Part shown: piece after piece, positions 1 through 10,468 of the stretch
Numbering within the stretch: the first letter of the stretch is position 1
Layout: each line of letters opens with the position of its first letter
Assembly (NCBI RefSeq): GCF_001667885.1
Contig: NZ_LZJW01000019.1
Span: 1-64,000 of the forward strand
Reading direction: 5' to 3'
Source of the DNA: Mycobacterium scrofulaceum
GTDB lineage: Bacteria > Actinomycetota > Actinomycetes > Mycobacteriales > Mycobacteriaceae
Length of the DNA: 64,000 bases
The notes under the pieces: generated by a model
Database searches by the model: none
Seen by the model: the letters and a program-made list of their open reading frames with translations, nothing else
Told to the model about the DNA's origin: nothing
Position numbers and translations under genes: made by a program

Positions 1-162
1 CAAGTGGGCCGGCGAGGTCCTGCTCCGCGAGGCGCACGACCTGTGCGGCCTGCCGGTGGCGGTGTTCCGGTGCGACATGATCCTGGCCGACACCACCTAC
101 GCCGGGCAGCTGAACCTGCCCGACATGTTCACCCGGCTGATGCTGAGCCTGGTCGCCACCGG
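1..162 (+). pseudogene. car: Forward-strand fragment of carboxylic acid reductase (fold-back copy)
   Basis: Read forward from base 2, this stretch encodes part of the reductase domain of the same carboxylic acid reductase that lies on the minus strand at 163-3094. It covers residues from KWAGEVLL through [13 protein letters not shown] to LSLVATG. Bases 1-77 are the exact reverse complement of 163-239. Bases 78-162 carry the coding sequence that should follow residue 977 of the minus-strand gene. The fragment has no start and no stop and ends abruptly at 162. It is a piece of gene left by an inversion, an inverted duplication or a chimeric assembly, not a separate gene. Confidence 0.85.
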
Positions 163-239
163 TGTCGCACCGGAACACCGCCACCGGCAGGCCGCACAGG
201 TCGTGCGCCTCGCGGAGCAGGACCTCGCCGGCCCACTTG
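1..239. repeat. Perfect 77-bp inverted repeat around an 85-nt spacer (fold-back junction)
   Basis: Base i pairs with base 240-i for every i from 1 to 77; pairing fails at 78/162. The left arm is limited by the window edge, so the true arm may be longer. Both arms and the spacer are coding sequence of one gene, so this is a fold-back and not an independent repeat family. A 77-base arm ending exactly at base 1 is also what a short-read contig end could look like if k were 77. Confidence 0.93.
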
Positions 240-3094
240 CTGTTGCCGTAGCCGTTGGCGTAGTTGTCGTTGATCGCGCGGGTCGCGCTGATCTGCCGGA
301 TGTCGGCGTCCTCGACGAACTGGCCGGGCTTGATCTGGTCACCGACGCCGATCGTCGACACGTAGGTGTACGGCTTCAGCTTGGTGGTCAGCGCGATCCT
401 GATCAGTTCGGCGGTGCCGAGCGCGTTCGGACCGAACAACTCGCTGTACGGCAGGACGTGGTTGACCAGGGCTGCCGGGTCGACGATCAGGTCGACGGTG
501 TCGGCCAGCCGCTGCCAGGTCTGGGAGTCCAGGCCGAGGTTGGCCTCGCCCTTGTCGCCGGCGATGACTTCCAGGTGGTCGGCGGCAAGCTCGCGGTAGT
601 GCGCCAGGAGCTTGGGGTCTCCGCTGTCGAAGGTCTTGTCGAGGCGGCCGCGAGCTTCCGCGTCGGACTTCGCGCGGACCAACGCGATGACCTTGCCGTC
701 GACCATGTCCATGCGCTCGAGCCATTCCAGCGCCAGGTAGCGGCCCAGGAAGCCGGTCGCGCCGGTCAGCAGGACCGTGCGCACCTCGGTGGTGGGCTTG
801 GGCAGGCTGGGCGCGGCGGCCAGCGTCTCGGCCTCCAGGAACTTGTCCAGGGTCAGGTCACTGGCGTGCACCTCGGTCGCGTCGCGGCCGTGCACGGCGG
901 CGAAGGTCGGCCGCTTGGTGCCCTGCCGCTCGCCCTCGATGTAGTTCGCGATGGCCTGCAGGTCGCTGGCCGGGCTGACGATGACGCCCACGGGGACGTC
1001 GATGTCGAAGATCTCGCGCAGCAGATTCCCGAAGGTCAACGCCGACAACGAGTCTCCGCCCAGGTCGGTGAAGTGCGCGTCGGGCGTCAGCTCGCTGCTC
1101 GCCGTGCCCAGCATGGCTGCGGCGGCCCGGCTCACGGTCTGCAGCACGGGCGCGTTCGCGCCGTTGCGTCGCAGTTCGGCCAGCTCGTTGGCCTGCCCCT
1201 CGGCCAGCTCGGCGTAAAGCCGCTCGAGCCGCTCGCCGTAGTGCTGCTTCAGCTTGGGCCACGCCAGCTTGCGGATCCCGGTCAGCAGGCCGTTCTCCAG
1301 GCTGAACGGAGTGGTCTCGATGATGAAGTCGCGCGGCACCTCGTAGGACTGCAGGCCGGCCTGACGCGCGACGTTCTGCAGCGAGTCGGCGATCTGGGGC
1401 TTGAGCGTCTCCAGGTCGCCCGAGGCCAACGCCTCCTCGGTCGGGACCACGACGGCCAGCAGGTAGGGCTGGGAGCTGTTGCCGTAGACGTAGATCTGAC
1501 GCACCAGCGGGCTGTTGCCGAACTCGGCCTCCAGCTTGGCCAGCGTCACGAACTCGCCCTGCGCCAGCTTGAGCACGTTGTTGCGCCGGTCGACGTACAC
1601 CAGCTTGTCGGGCGCGACCTCGGCGAAGACGTCCCCGGTCCGGTAGTAGCCGTCCTCGTCGAAGACGTTGGCGGTGGTCTCGGCCCGCTTGTAGTAGCCC
1701 GGGAACATGTTTTCCGTGCGCAGCAACAACTCGCCCCGCGGGTGCGGCCGGTCGGTGCTGAAGTAGCCCAGGTCCGGGACGTCGACGAGCTTGTAGTCGA
1801 CCACCGGCGGGCGCTGGATCTCGCCGTCGAACAACACCATGCCGGCCTCGGTCGAGCCGTAGCCGTCCATCAGGTGCATCTCGAGCAGCGATTCGACCCA
1901 GGTGCGCAGCTCCGGCGACGTGGGCGCCGAGCCGGTCATCGCGAAGATGTACCGCCCGCCCAGCAGGTACTGGCGCTGGTCGGCCAGAACCTCGGCCTCG
2001 ACCGCAGCGCGGTCGCCGCCCTCGGAAAGCCGCCGCTCGACCAGGCGCTGGAATTCACCGAACAGGGTTTCCCAGATGCGCGGCACGAAGTTCAGCTCGG
2101 TGGGCCGCACCAGCTCGAGATCCTCGAGCAGGGTCGAGAGGTCGCTCTTGGCCGCGAAGTAGGCCGTGCCGCCGTTGCCCAGCGTGCCGTAGAGGATGCC
2201 GCGGCCCATCACGTGGCTCATCGGCATGAAGTTCAGGGTGATCGATGCAGCGCTCTCGCCGAACCAGTTCCTGCTCCCTCGGCGCCAGATCTTGGCGACG
2301 TTGCTCTGCGGGTACATCGCGCCCTTGGGGGCGCCGGTGCTGCCCGAGGTATAGATCAGCAGGGCCAGGGGGTCGGACTCCTCGCTGGCCGGGAGCGGCG
2401 CGTCGGGCAGCGCCTTGCCGCGCTCGAGCACCTCGGCCAGCGTCTCCACCACGACGTCGGTGTCCGCGAGCCGGGCGCGGGCGGTCTCCACCGCCTCCCG
2501 CTCGTCGTCGACCTCGGGGTGGTAGTCGAACACCACCAGTTTGGTGGGCCGGTGGCCGCCCAGGATCAGCTCCACGGCGTCGGGCAGCTGGTTGGCGCTC
2601 GCCGCGATCACGGTGGGCTCGGTCTCGGCGACGATCGGGTGCAGCGACGTCAGCGACGCGCTGGTCTGCAGCGGGACCGACACCGCGCTGATCGTCGCCA
2701 GCGCCATGTCGATGGTGGTGTAGTCGACGCTGTTGAAGCCCAGCACGCACACCCGGTCGCCGACGTGCACCTCGTCATTGGACCAGGCGCGGCCGAGCGC
2801 GGAAACGCGCTCACCGAGCTCGCGATAGGTGAGCGTCTCGAATCGGGAGAGCAGCTCCAGCCTGGTGCGTCCGCTCGCAGAGTCCTGGACGAACTCCACC
2901 GCGCGGTGCGCCAGGGCCGGGCGGTCCGCATATGCGTCGAGCACGGTCCGGATGACTTGCGGCAGGCGCAGACCGGGCCGCTCGAGCGCCGCTTCGACCG
3001 CGGGGTCCGGGCGGGCGGCGGCGAACTGGGGGTCGTTGGCGGTCAGGTCCTCGATGCGGCGCTCGAGCCGCTCGTCGTGATTGATGGTCGACAT
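163..3094 (-). CDS. car: Carboxylic acid reductase, 3' end missing
   Basis: ATP- and NADPH-dependent reduction of fatty or aromatic acids to aldehydes. The adenylation domain covers about residues 1-640, with the ATP loop SGSTGAPKG near residue 250. A carrier domain follows with GGDSLS, in which Ser682 is the expected phosphopantetheine site. The reductase domain has the Rossmann motif GATGFLG at about 778-784. The family is about 1,170 residues long, but homology stops at Asp977, where the sequence folds back, so roughly the last 190 residues are missing and the reductase cannot be complete as written. The ATG at 3094 follows a GCAAGGGA ribosome site. The M. tuberculosis counterpart is fadD9 (Rv2590), beside gabT as here. 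Confidence 0.93.
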
Positions 3095-3241
3095 ACAAAT
3101 TCCCTTGCAATGAAAGTTATTGAGTCATTTCGCGCCGATGCGCTGACCATTAGAACGTTAGCTAAAGTAACGGTATTCCACCATGGTCTTACATCGGAGC
3201 ACGTTGTGAGATTGCCCACCGGGGCCGTCGAGTCCCCAGTT

Positions 3242-4582
3242 CTAGAGGTCGGCCAGCAGCCCCGCCAGGACGTCGAGGCCCTCGTTCAGCAGCTCGTCGC
3301 TGATGGTCAGCGGCGGCAGCAGCCGGATGATGTTGCCGAACATGCCGCAGGTCAAGACGACGACCCCGGCGGCATGGGCCGCGGTCGAGAGCCTCTGAGT
3401 CAGCTCCGCATCGGGCTCGGCGGTTCCTGACTTCACCAACTCGACGGCGATCATGGCGCCCCGACCGCGCACCTCGCCGATGCGGTCATCGCCGGCCTGC
3501 AGGCGCAACAACGGTTCGGTGATCAGCCGTTCCAGTTGCCGGGCCCGCTCGATCAGTCCGTCACTTTCGATCGTGGTAATGGTGGCCAGTGCTGCAGCAC
3601 AAGCGATTGGGTTACCGCCGAATGTGCCGCCCAAACCGCCGACGTGCGACGCGTCCATAATCTCCGCGCGGCCGGTGACCGCCGAGAGCGGCAGCCCGTC
3701 GGCGATGCCCTTGGCGGTGCAGATCAGGTCGGGCTCGACCCCCTCGTGCTCGCACGCGAACATCGCCCCGGTGCGCGCGAACCCGGTCTGCACCTCGTCG
3801 GCGATGAACACCACGTCGTTGTTCCGGCACCAGTTGAGCAGGGCCGGCAGGAATCCCTCGGCGGGCACGATGAAGCCGCCTTCGCCGGCGATCGGTTCGA
3901 TGATGACCGCGGCGAGGCTGTCGGCGCCGACTTGGCTCTCGATCACGTCGATCGCCCGGGCGGCGGCCTTCTCCCCGTCGGTGGCCAGCTCCTTGTCGAG
4001 CAGCCCGTCCCGGTACGGGTAGGACACCGGGGCGCGGTAGACCTCCGGGGCGAACGGGCCGAAGCCGCTCTTGTACGGCTTGGATTTGGCGGTCAGCGCC
4101 ATCGCCAGGTTCGTGCGGCCGTGGTACGCGTGGTTGAACGCCACGACGGCGGGCTTGCGGGTGTAGGCGCGAGCGACCTTGACGGCGTTCTCGACGGCCT
4201 CGGCGCCGGAGTTGAACAGCACCGAGCGCTTCTCGCCGGAGCCCGGCGTGATCCGGTTGAGCTCCTCGGCGACCGCGACGTACTGCTCGTACGGCGCGAC
4301 CATGAAGCAGGTGTGGGTGAACTCGGCGACCTGGGCGCGCACCGCCTCCACCACTCGGGGCGAGGAGTTGCCGACCGTGGTCACCGCGATGCCGGAGGCG
4401 AGGTCGATGAGCCGGTTGCCGTCGACGTCCTCGATGATGCCGCCGAACGCGCGCGCCACGAACACCGGCAGCGAGACGTTCACCCCATGAGACACCGCCG
4501 CCGCGCGGCGTTTGGTCAGCTCCAGCGAAGCGGGACCGGGGATTTCAGTGACCAGCTGGCGAGTCTGCTCGAGGCCGGCCAC
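3242..4582 (-). CDS. gabT: 4-aminobutyrate aminotransferase
   Basis: PLP-dependent class III aminotransferase of 446 residues that moves the amino group of 4-aminobutyrate to 2-oxoglutarate, giving succinate semialdehyde. The predicted Schiff-base lysine is Lys291 in CTAKGIADG; the [11 protein letters not shown] and [12 protein letters not shown] motifs are present. The GTG start at 4582 was chosen because a strong GAGGAGAGAATC site precedes it and the M. tuberculosis protein Rv2589 begins at the same place. It lies upstream of the reductase on the same strand, 147 bases away, an arrangement kept in M. tuberculosis. A 207-base divergent gap separates it from yajC. Confidence 0.96.
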   Translation of the reverse strand: MAGLEQTRQLVTEIPGPASLELTKRRAAAVSHGVNVSLPVFVARAFGGIIEDVDGNRLIDLASGIAVTTVGNSSPRVVEAVRAQVAEFTHTCFMVAPYEQYVAVAEELNRITPGSGEKRSVLFNSGAEAVENAVKVARAYTRKPAVVAFNHAYHGRTNLAMALTAKSKPYKSGFGPFAPEVYRAPVSYPYRDGLLDKELATDGEKAAARAIDVIESQVGADSLAAVIIEPIAGEGGFIVPAEGFLPALLNWCRNNDVVFIADEVQTGFARTGAMFACEHEGVEPDLICTAKGIADGLPLSAVTGRAEIMDASHVGGLGGTFGGNPIACAAALATITTIESDGLIERARQLERLITEPLLRLQAGDDRIGEVRGRGAMIAVELVKSGTAEPDAELTQRLSTAAHAAGVVVLTCGMFGNIIRLLPPLTISDELLNEGLDVLAGLLADL

Positions 4583-4789
4583 GATTCTCTCCTCACCGCG
4601 GCGCGCTGTCACGTCGCGACTCAAGCCTATCCGGCGCGACCCCGCCCGGCCTCTCAGTACGGCGGCGGTCGGGAGCGACCTGCGGCAATGGCACACTGGC
4701 CGGTACGAGGTGCGCGGCCCACGGGTCATCACGGCCACCGATGGCGTTGAAGTGCCAAACGAAGCCACTACGAAAAGACAGGCCCGTTC

Positions 4790-5128
4790 ATGGAGAGTTT
4801 GATCCTGTTCCTGCCCTTCCTGCTCATCATGGGCGGGTTCATGTACTTCGCGTCGAGACGGCAGAAGCGCGCGATGCAGGCCACCATCGACCTGCACGAG
4901 TCGTTGCAGCCGGGCGACCGCGTGCACACCACGTCCGGGCTTGAGGCCACGGTCGTCGAGATCACCGATGACACCGTCGACCTCGAGATTGCGCCCGGCG
5001 TGGTGACGACCTGGATGAAGCTGGCGATCCGCGACCGGATCCTGCCCGACGAGGACGACCTCGCCGAGGACGACGACGCCGACGACTTGGAAGAATTCGG
5101 CGACAACCGGGCGACCAAGGATTCCTGA
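4790..5128 (+). CDS. yajC: Preprotein translocase accessory subunit YajC
   Basis: A 112-residue protein with one N-terminal membrane helix (about residues 3-22) followed by a basic RRQKR stretch and a cytoplasmic domain with the PGDRVHTTSGL motif. The acidic C-terminal tail is rich in Asp and Glu. YajC associates with SecDF at the Sec translocon. It is divergent from gabT and is followed 112 bases later by the secD reading frame, the normal mycobacterial order. Confidence 0.95.
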   Translation: MESLILFLPFLLIMGGFMYFASRRQKRAMQATIDLHESLQPGDRVHTTSGLEATVVEITDDTVDLEIAPGVVTTWMKLAIRDRILPDEDDLAEDDDADDLEEFGDNRATKDS

Positions 5129-5240
5129 CGGCAATCGCGGCCCAAACGCACCAGCGCCGCAAGCGCCAAGTGGGGGGCACGTAGGCTTTTCTAGGCTCTG
5201 TCCGGGGTAAGAAACCGATTCTCGAGGAGATAGAAGGAAC

Positions 5241-5792
5241 GTGGCATCGTCTTCGGCGCCGGTGCACCCTGCCCGCTACCTATCCGTCTTCCTGCTGCTG
5301 CTCGTCGGCGTCTATCTGCTGGTGTTCCTGACCGGCGACAAGCGCGCCGCCCCCAAGCTCGGCATCGACCTCCAGGGCGGCACCCGCGTCACGTTGACCG
5401 CACGTACCCCGGACGGTTCCCGTCCGAGCCGCGATGCACTGGCGCAGGCGCAGCAGATCATCAGCGCGCGCGTCAACGGGCTGGGGGTTTCCGGTTCGGA
5501 GGTCGTGGTCGACGGTGACAACCTGGTCATCACCGTGCCCGGCAACGACGGCAACGAGGCCCGCAACCTGGGGCAGACCGCCCGGCTCTACATCCGCCCG
5601 GTGCTCAACTCGATGCCGGCGCAGGAGCTGCAGCCCAAGCCCGCCCCGCAGGCGCCCCCGCTGCGCTTCCTCAATCAGCACGTACTCGACGCCGCCACGG
5701 TGTTTCCCGACGACACCCGGCCCCGCGCGCTCGACCCGTCAACGCTGGACAATCCGCGCATCGTTCAGGACATGCGGCACGGCTACGACTAG
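5241..5792 (+). CDS. secD: SecD N-terminal fragment fused in frame to a foreign C-terminal tail
   Basis: Residues 1 to about 130 are typical mycobacterial SecD: an N-terminal membrane helix (about 13-31), the [10 protein letters not shown] motif at 41-50, and the start of the periplasmic domain to [11 protein letters not shown]. Full SecD has roughly 570 residues and six membrane helices; this frame ends after 183. From about residue 138 the sequence (LRFLNQHV ... DPSTLDNP ... MRHGYD, stop) is not SecD. It resembles the C-terminus of actinobacterial spermidine synthase SpeE, which in M. tuberculosis lies just before yebC, the next gene here. The join is near 5628-5660 in proline-rich, GC-rich DNA. 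The GTG start follows GAAGGAAC. The product is unlikely to work as SecD. Confidence 0.85.
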   Translation: MASSSAPVHPARYLSVFLLLLVGVYLLVFLTGDKRAAPKLGIDLQGGTRVTLTARTPDGSRPSRDALAQAQQIISARVNGLGVSGSEVVVDGDNLVITVPGNDGNEARNLGQTARLYIRPVLNSMPAQELQPKPAPQAPPLRFLNQHVLDAATVFPDDTRPRALDPSTLDNPRIVQDMRHGYD

Positions 5793-5821
5793 TCCCGATG
5801 GTCGCCGACGTCGGCGACTGA

Positions 5822-6577
5822 TCACTCCTCGTCGAGGGCGGCCAGAACCTCGTCGGACAGGTCGACATTGGTCCAGACGTTCTGCACGTCGTCGCTGTCC
5901 TCCAGGGCGTCGACGAGCTTGAACACCTTCCGGGCGCCGTCGACGTCCACCGGCACGCTGACCGAGGGTTGGAAGCTGGCCTCGGCGGACTCGTAGTCGA
6001 TTCCCGCGTCCTGTAGGGCGGTCCGCACCGCGACCAGATCCGTTGGCTCCGAAATGATTTCGAAGCTGTCACCCAAATCGTTGACGTCCTCGGCGCCCGC
6101 GTCGAGCACGGCGGCCAGCAGGTCGTCCTCGGTCAGGCCGTTCTTCTCCAGCGTGACGACGCCCTTGCGGGTGAAGAGATACGACACCGAGCCCGGATCG
6201 GCCATCGTGCCGCCGTTGCGGGTCACCGCCACCCGGACCTCACCGGCCGCGCGGTTGCGGTTGTCGGTCAGACATTCGATCAGCACCGCCACGCCGTTGG
6301 GTCCGTAGCCCTCGTACATGATCGTCTGGTAGTCGGCGCCGCCGGCTTCCTCGCCGGCGCCGCGCTTGCGGGCGCGCTCGATGTTGTCGTTGGGCACCGA
6401 CGTCTTCTTGGCCTTTTGAATGGCGTCATAGAGCGTCGGGTTGCCCGCCGGGTCCCCGCCGCCGGTGCGGGCGGCGACCTCGATGTTCTTGATCAGCCGG
6501 GCAAACTCCTTGCCCCGCCGCGCGTCCTTGACGGCCTTCTGGTGCTTGGTGGTGGCCCACTTGGAATGGCCGCTCAT
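5822..6577 (-). CDS. yebC: YebC/PmpR family regulator
   Basis: A 251-residue protein with the family N-terminus [14 protein letters not shown], the NIERARKRG segment and the [11 protein letters not shown] motif. The family acts as transcriptional regulators, and members have recently been tied to translation of difficult peptides. It is convergent with the secD chimera, 29 bases apart, and lies downstream of pdxS-tesB2-pdxT on the same strand after a 208-base gap. M. tuberculosis Rv2603c is the expected orthologue. Confidence 0.94.
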   Translation of the reverse strand: MSGHSKWATTKHQKAVKDARRGKEFARLIKNIEVAARTGGGDPAGNPTLYDAIQKAKKTSVPNDNIERARKRGAGEEAGGADYQTIMYEGYGPNGVAVLIECLTDNRNRAAGEVRVAVTRNGGTMADPGSVSYLFTRKGVVTLEKNGLTEDDLLAAVLDAGAEDVNDLGDSFEIISEPTDLVAVRTALQDAGIDYESAEASFQPSVSVPVDVDGARKVFKLVDALEDSDDVQNVWTNVDLSDEVLAALDEE

Positions 6578-6785
6578 CGGTGTCTCTTACCTCTTCTGTC
6601 TTCGAAAGTTCGCCAGACGAGTCTACGTGCACGCTGCGGGCCGCCCGACCGGCCGCTCCCCTTGCGGCTCAGCCGCCCCAGCAGCCACAGGACCGTAGGG
6701 GCAGGCGCCTCCCCGGACGTGATATCGCCGGCGCTATCACTTCCGCGGATTACCTCATCCCCGCAAGCTGGCGCCGGTGTGACGG

Positions 6786-7382
6786 TCAGGCGAGCCCGTT
6801 GACGATGTCCACGAAGAGCTGGTGAACGCGACGGTCGCCGGTCATCTCGGGGTGAAACGCCGTCGCCAGATTCCTGCCCTGCCGCACCGCGACCGTGTGC
6901 CCCGACGCTTCGGCTAGCACCTGCACGCCGTCGCCGGCCCGCTCGACCCATGGGGCACGGATGAACACCGCGCGCACCGGCCCGTCCAGACCGGCGAACG
7001 GTATGTCGCCCTCGAAGGAATCGACCTGGCGTCCAAATGCGTTGCGCCGCACGGTCATATCGATCGCCCGCAGCGGCAGCGCCTCGCGTCCGCCCGTGCC
7101 GGCGTCCAGGATCTCGCTGGCCAGCAAGATCATGCCCGCGCACGCACCGTAGGCGGGCAGCCCGTCGGCCAGCAGTCCACGCAGCGGCTCCAGCAGGTCG
7201 AGGTCGAGCAGCAGGTGGCTCATCGTGGTGGACTCCCCGCCGGGTACGACCAGCCCGTCGACCTTCTCCAGCTCGCCGCGTCGCCGCACCGGCATCGAAT
7301 CGGCCCCGGCCTCGCCCAGCGCAGCCAGGTGCTCGCGGGTGTCACCCTGCAGCGCGAGCACGCCGATGCGCGGCGCGCTCAC
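6786..7382 (-). CDS. pdxT: Pyridoxal 5'-phosphate synthase glutaminase subunit
   Basis: A 198-residue class I glutaminase that releases ammonia from glutamine and passes it to PdxS. The GGES motif is at about 48-51, the nucleophile is Cys81 in YGACAGM, and the His177/Glu179 pair in FHPEM completes the triad. The GTG start at 7382 overlaps the stop of the thioesterase gene by four bases (GTGA), which decides the start and implies translational coupling. It is the last gene of pdxS-tesB2-pdxT; the M. tuberculosis counterpart is Rv2604c. Confidence 0.95.
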   Translation of the reverse strand: MSAPRIGVLALQGDTREHLAALGEAGADSMPVRRRGELEKVDGLVVPGGESTTMSHLLLDLDLLEPLRGLLADGLPAYGACAGMILLASEILDAGTGGREALPLRAIDMTVRRNAFGRQVDSFEGDIPFAGLDGPVRAVFIRAPWVERAGDGVQVLAEASGHTVAVRQGRNLATAFHPEMTGDRRVHQLFVDIVNGLA

Positions 7383-8224
7383 TGCGCGGTCGGCTGAAAT
7401 CCGCGCGGGAAGCGAGTCAGCCCCTCCTGCATGACCGCCGCCACCATTTCGCCGGATTGCGTGAAGATCTTGCCCTGGCACAGCGAGCGCCCGCCGCTGG
7501 CCGACGGCGACGACTGGTCGTAGAGCAGCCACTCGTCGGCCCGAAAAGCCCGCATGAACCACATCGCGTGGTCCAGCGACGCGACCTGCAGATGCTCGCG
7601 GACATCGAGGTGGTTGACCTGCGCCGATCCCAGCAACGTGAGGTCGCTCATGTAGGCCAGCGCGCAGATGTGCAGCACCGGGTCGTCGGGCAGCGGGTCG
7701 CGGTGGCGGAACCACACCTGCTGCTGGGAGGCCTTGCCGGGCGACAGCTGCAGTTGGTCACGCGGCACGATGCAGACGTCCCATTCCTCGAACTGCTTGA
7801 AGCCGGCGTCGTCGAACACCTTGATCGAGTCCAGACCGGGCAGCCCGTCGGGTGGCGGCGCCGCCGGCATCGCGTCCTGGTGGTGGATGCCCTCCTGGTC
7901 GGTCTGGAAGGACGCCCCCATGCTGAAGATGATTTCGCCGTGCTGAATGGCGTTGACGCGCCGGGTGGCGAACGAACCGCCGTCGCGGGTGCGTTCCACG
8001 ATGAAGACCGTGGGCTCGTTCGCGTCCCCGGGCCGCAGGAAATAGCCGTGCAGCGAGTGCACCTGATAGCGCGGGTCTACCGTGCGCACCGCCGAGACGA
8101 GGGATTGCCCGGCGACGTGGCCGCCGAACGTGCGCTGGAAGTATCCGGACTCCGGGCTGAACACCCGGCCGCGATAGATGTTGACCTCGAGTTGCTCCAG
8201 ATCAAGGATCTCTTCGATCGCCAC
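7379..8224 (-). CDS. tesB2: Acyl-CoA thioesterase II
   Basis: A 281-residue double-hotdog thioesterase that hydrolyses acyl-CoA to free fatty acid and CoA. The motifs [22 protein letters not shown] and [11 protein letters not shown] are typical of TesB. The C-terminal half has [12 protein letters not shown] and [14 protein letters not shown], the region of the catalytic Asp. The GTG at 8224 gives the length seen in M. tuberculosis Rv2605c. It is placed between the two vitamin B6 synthase subunits, 14 bases after pdxS and overlapping pdxT by four. The reason for this association is unclear. Confidence 0.93.
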   Translation of the reverse strand: MAIEEILDLEQLEVNIYRGRVFSPESGYFQRTFGGHVAGQSLVSAVRTVDPRYQVHSLHGYFLRPGDANEPTVFIVERTRDGGSFATRRVNAIQHGEIIFSMGASFQTDQEGIHHQDAMPAAPPPDGLPGLDSIKVFDDAGFKQFEEWDVCIVPRDQLQLSPGKASQQQVWFRHRDPLPDDPVLHICALAYMSDLTLLGSAQVNHLDVREHLQVASLDHAMWFMRAFRADEWLLYDQSSPSASGGRSLCQGKIFTQSGEMVAAVMQEGLTRFPRGFQPTAQ

Positions 8225-8238
8225 CAACAGCCCCCGGC

Positions 8239-9174
8239 TTACCAGCCGCGTTCGGCCAGCCGGTGGGGCTGCGCGATCTGCTCGACGTTGATGCCCACCA
8301 TGGCTTCGCCCAGCCCCCGCGACACCTTGGCCAACACGTCCGGGTCGTCGTAGAAGGTGGTCGCCTTGACGATGGCGGCGGCGCGCTGCGCGGGATCCCC
8401 GGACTTGAAGATCCCCGAGCCGACGAAAACGCCCTCGGCACCGAGCTGCATCATCATCGCCGCGTCGGCCGGCGTAGCGATGCCGCCGGCGGTGAACAGG
8501 GTGACGGGCAGCTTGCCGGCCCGGGCCACCTCGACCACCAGCTCGTAGGGCGCCCGCAATTCCTTTGCGGCGACGAATAATTCGTCTTCCGACATCGAGG
8601 TCAGCCGGCGGATCTCGCCGCCGATCGCCCGCATGTGCGTGGTGGCGTTGGAGACGTCGCCGGTGCCGGCCTCGCCCTTGGACCGGATCATGGCCGCGCC
8701 CTCGCTGATGCGCCGCAGCGCCTCGCCCAGGTTGGTCGCCCCGCACACGAACGGCACGGTGAACTTCCACTTGTCGATGTGGTGGGTGTAGTCCGCGGGA
8801 GTGAGCACCTCGGACTCGTCGACGTAATCCACGCCGAGGCTCTGCAGGATCTGCGCCTCGACGAAATGACCGATGCGCGCCTTGGCCATCACCGGGATGG
8901 TCACCGCGGCGATGATGCCCTCGATCATGTCGGGGTCGCTCATCCGCGACACCCCGCCCTGGGCGCGGATGTCGGCGGGCACCCGTTCGAGCGCCATCAC
9001 GGCGACGGCGCCGGCGGCCTCCGCGATGCGGGCCTGCTCCGGGGTGACGACGTCCATGATGACGCCGCCCTTGAGCATCTCGGCCATGCCGCGTTTGACC
9101 CGCGCAGTTCCCGTCTGATTGGCCTGACTCGGCCGTGCGCCGCTCTCCACTAGTTCCCGCTCTCCTTGAACCAT
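8239..9174 (-). CDS. pdxS: Pyridoxal 5'-phosphate synthase lyase subunit
   Basis: A 311-residue TIM barrel that makes PLP from ribose 5-phosphate, glyceraldehyde 3-phosphate and ammonia. The expected Schiff-base lysines are Lys98 (VMAKARIG) and Lys166 (RSKGEAGTG). The family hallmarks ADIRAQGG and [16 protein letters not shown] are present. The ATG at 9174 follows GTGGAAG. This start adds about twelve N-terminal residues compared with M. tuberculosis Rv2606c, so an internal start cannot be excluded. It is the first gene of the pdxS-tesB2-pdxT operon. Confidence 0.96.
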   Translation of the reverse strand: MVQGERELVESGARPSQANQTGTARVKRGMAEMLKGGVIMDVVTPEQARIAEAAGAVAVMALERVPADIRAQGGVSRMSDPDMIEGIIAAVTIPVMAKARIGHFVEAQILQSLGVDYVDESEVLTPADYTHHIDKWKFTVPFVCGATNLGEALRRISEGAAMIRSKGEAGTGDVSNATTHMRAIGGEIRRLTSMSEDELFVAAKELRAPYELVVEVARAGKLPVTLFTAGGIATPADAAMMMQLGAEGVFVGSGIFKSGDPAQRAAAIVKATTFYDDPDVLAKVSRGLGEAMVGINVEQIAQPHRLAERGW

Positions 9175-9370
9175 CGGGCTTCCACTCTAGTGGTGGGAAC
9201 AAACCCGTTTTGCCGCCGCTTCCATCAGTCGCGCCAAGCGCCTGCGACGCGCGTCACATTGTGTTAAAAATTGCGTCAGCTATTTGCACAACCGCTGCTG
9301 CTGGTGCGAATCCGTGGGCGGGCAACCAAGGTCTCACCGGCCGAGGCGGTTGGCCGAGAAGAGGTCTCGG

Positions 9371-10453
9371 GTGTTGCCGGATTACGTGCTGTTGCCGCCG
9401 GAAATCAATTCGGCGCGGATGTACGCGGGGCCCCGCTCGGGGACGATGTGGGCGGCGGCGGCCGCGTGGGATGCGTTGTCCGCCCAGCTGGCGTCGGCCG
9501 CGAGTTCCTTTGAATTGACGGTCTCCACGCTGACCGGCGGCCCATGGCAGGGCCCCGCGTCGATGACGATGGCCACGGCCGCCGCCCCGTACGTGCAGTG
9601 GCTGAGCGCGACGTCGGGGCAGGCCGAGCTGGTGGCCAATCAGACCCGGTTGTCGGCCGCGGCGTTCGAGGCGGCGTTCACGGCGACGGTGCCGCCGGAG
9701 GTGATTGCGGCCAACCGGGCGCTGCTGATGTCGCTGATCGCGACCAACATCCTGGGCCAGAACACCGCGGCGATCGCGGCGACCGAAGCGCAGTACGCCG
9801 AGATGTGGGCCCAGGACGTGGCGGCGATGACCGCCTACGACGCCAGCACCAAGGCGGCCGAAGCCACGTGGACGCCGTTCGGCAACCCGCCCCTCACCCT
9901 GACCAGCCTGCCCACCCCGACGTTCACCTCCTTCGGCCAGGAACTCCTCCAGTCCCTCAGCCAGTCGCTGACCCAGCAACTGATGAACCCGATGACGCAG
10001 CTGCAGATGCTTTCCACACCCGCCCAGTTCGCGATGGAACCGATCAACACGGTGATGGGCCAACTGATGTCCAGCACCAATCCGCTGCTGGGCGGCGCCG
10101 GCAGCCTCCCCGCGATGGATCCGGTCCTGGCGTCCACGGCAAGTCCGGGCGTCGGCGGCCCCAGCCCCATCGCCGCCCAGCTCGCCGGGCGCATCGTCTC
10201 GGCGAACACGGGCCAGGCCGGTTCGATCGGGCCGCTGTCCGTGCCGTCCAGCTGGGCCGGCGCCGCGGCGCCGGCGACCGTCGCGGCTCCGGCCGCCGTG
10301 GCGCCCGGCACCCCGATCACCCCTGTTTCGGCGAGCCCGGCCACCGCGCCGCACCTGCCCTCCCCCGGCATTCCCGGGCGGGCGACGGCCGCCGTCAGCC
10401 AGTCGATCGCCGGACCGCGCGAAAGTATCGCCGCGCGCTCGGCGCTGAGTTAG
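9371..10453 (+). CDS. PPE family protein, PPE-SVP subfamily
   Basis: A 360-residue PPE protein. The PPE domain starts [17 protein letters not shown], has the WQGPAS turn near residue 60 and runs to about 175. A low-complexity Ser/Thr/Leu/Pro region follows. The SVP motif (G-x-x-S-V-P-x-x-W, here GPLSVPSSW) near residue 292 places it in the PPE-SVP subgroup. The GTG at 9371 is chosen because the PPE domain begins there after GAGG; an upstream extension in frame is not PPE-like. The PE-PPE hydrolase gene starts 15 bases after it, suggesting co-expression and possibly a secreted PE/PPE pair through a type VII system. Confidence 0.93.
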   Translation: MLPDYVLLPPEINSARMYAGPRSGTMWAAAAAWDALSAQLASAASSFELTVSTLTGGPWQGPASMTMATAAAPYVQWLSATSGQAELVANQTRLSAAAFEAAFTATVPPEVIAANRALLMSLIATNILGQNTAAIAATEAQYAEMWAQDVAAMTAYDASTKAAEATWTPFGNPPLTLTSLPTPTFTSFGQELLQSLSQSLTQQLMNPMTQLQMLSTPAQFAMEPINTVMGQLMSSTNPLLGGAGSLPAMDPVLASTASPGVGGPSPIAAQLAGRIVSANTGQAGSIGPLSVPSSWAGAAAPATVAAPAAVAPGTPITPVSASPATAPHLPSPGIPGRATAAVSQSIAGPRESIAARSALS

Positions 10454-10468
10454 CAAGGCGGAGCGCCC

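Noticed and set aside
56..3430. A 1,124-codon open frame on the plus strand opposite the reductase
   Set aside because: It is the antisense shadow of the high-GC car gene; its only real protein similarity is the first 36 residues, which come from the fold-back fragment.
5128..5240. A small gene between yajC and secD
   Set aside because: No start with a ribosome site and a coding-like frame was found; it looks like an ordinary 112-base spacer.
9284..9370. An upstream start for the PPE gene
   Set aside because: The added 29 residues are basic and unlike PPE proteins, and a ribosome site and the canonical PPE N-terminus begin at 9371.
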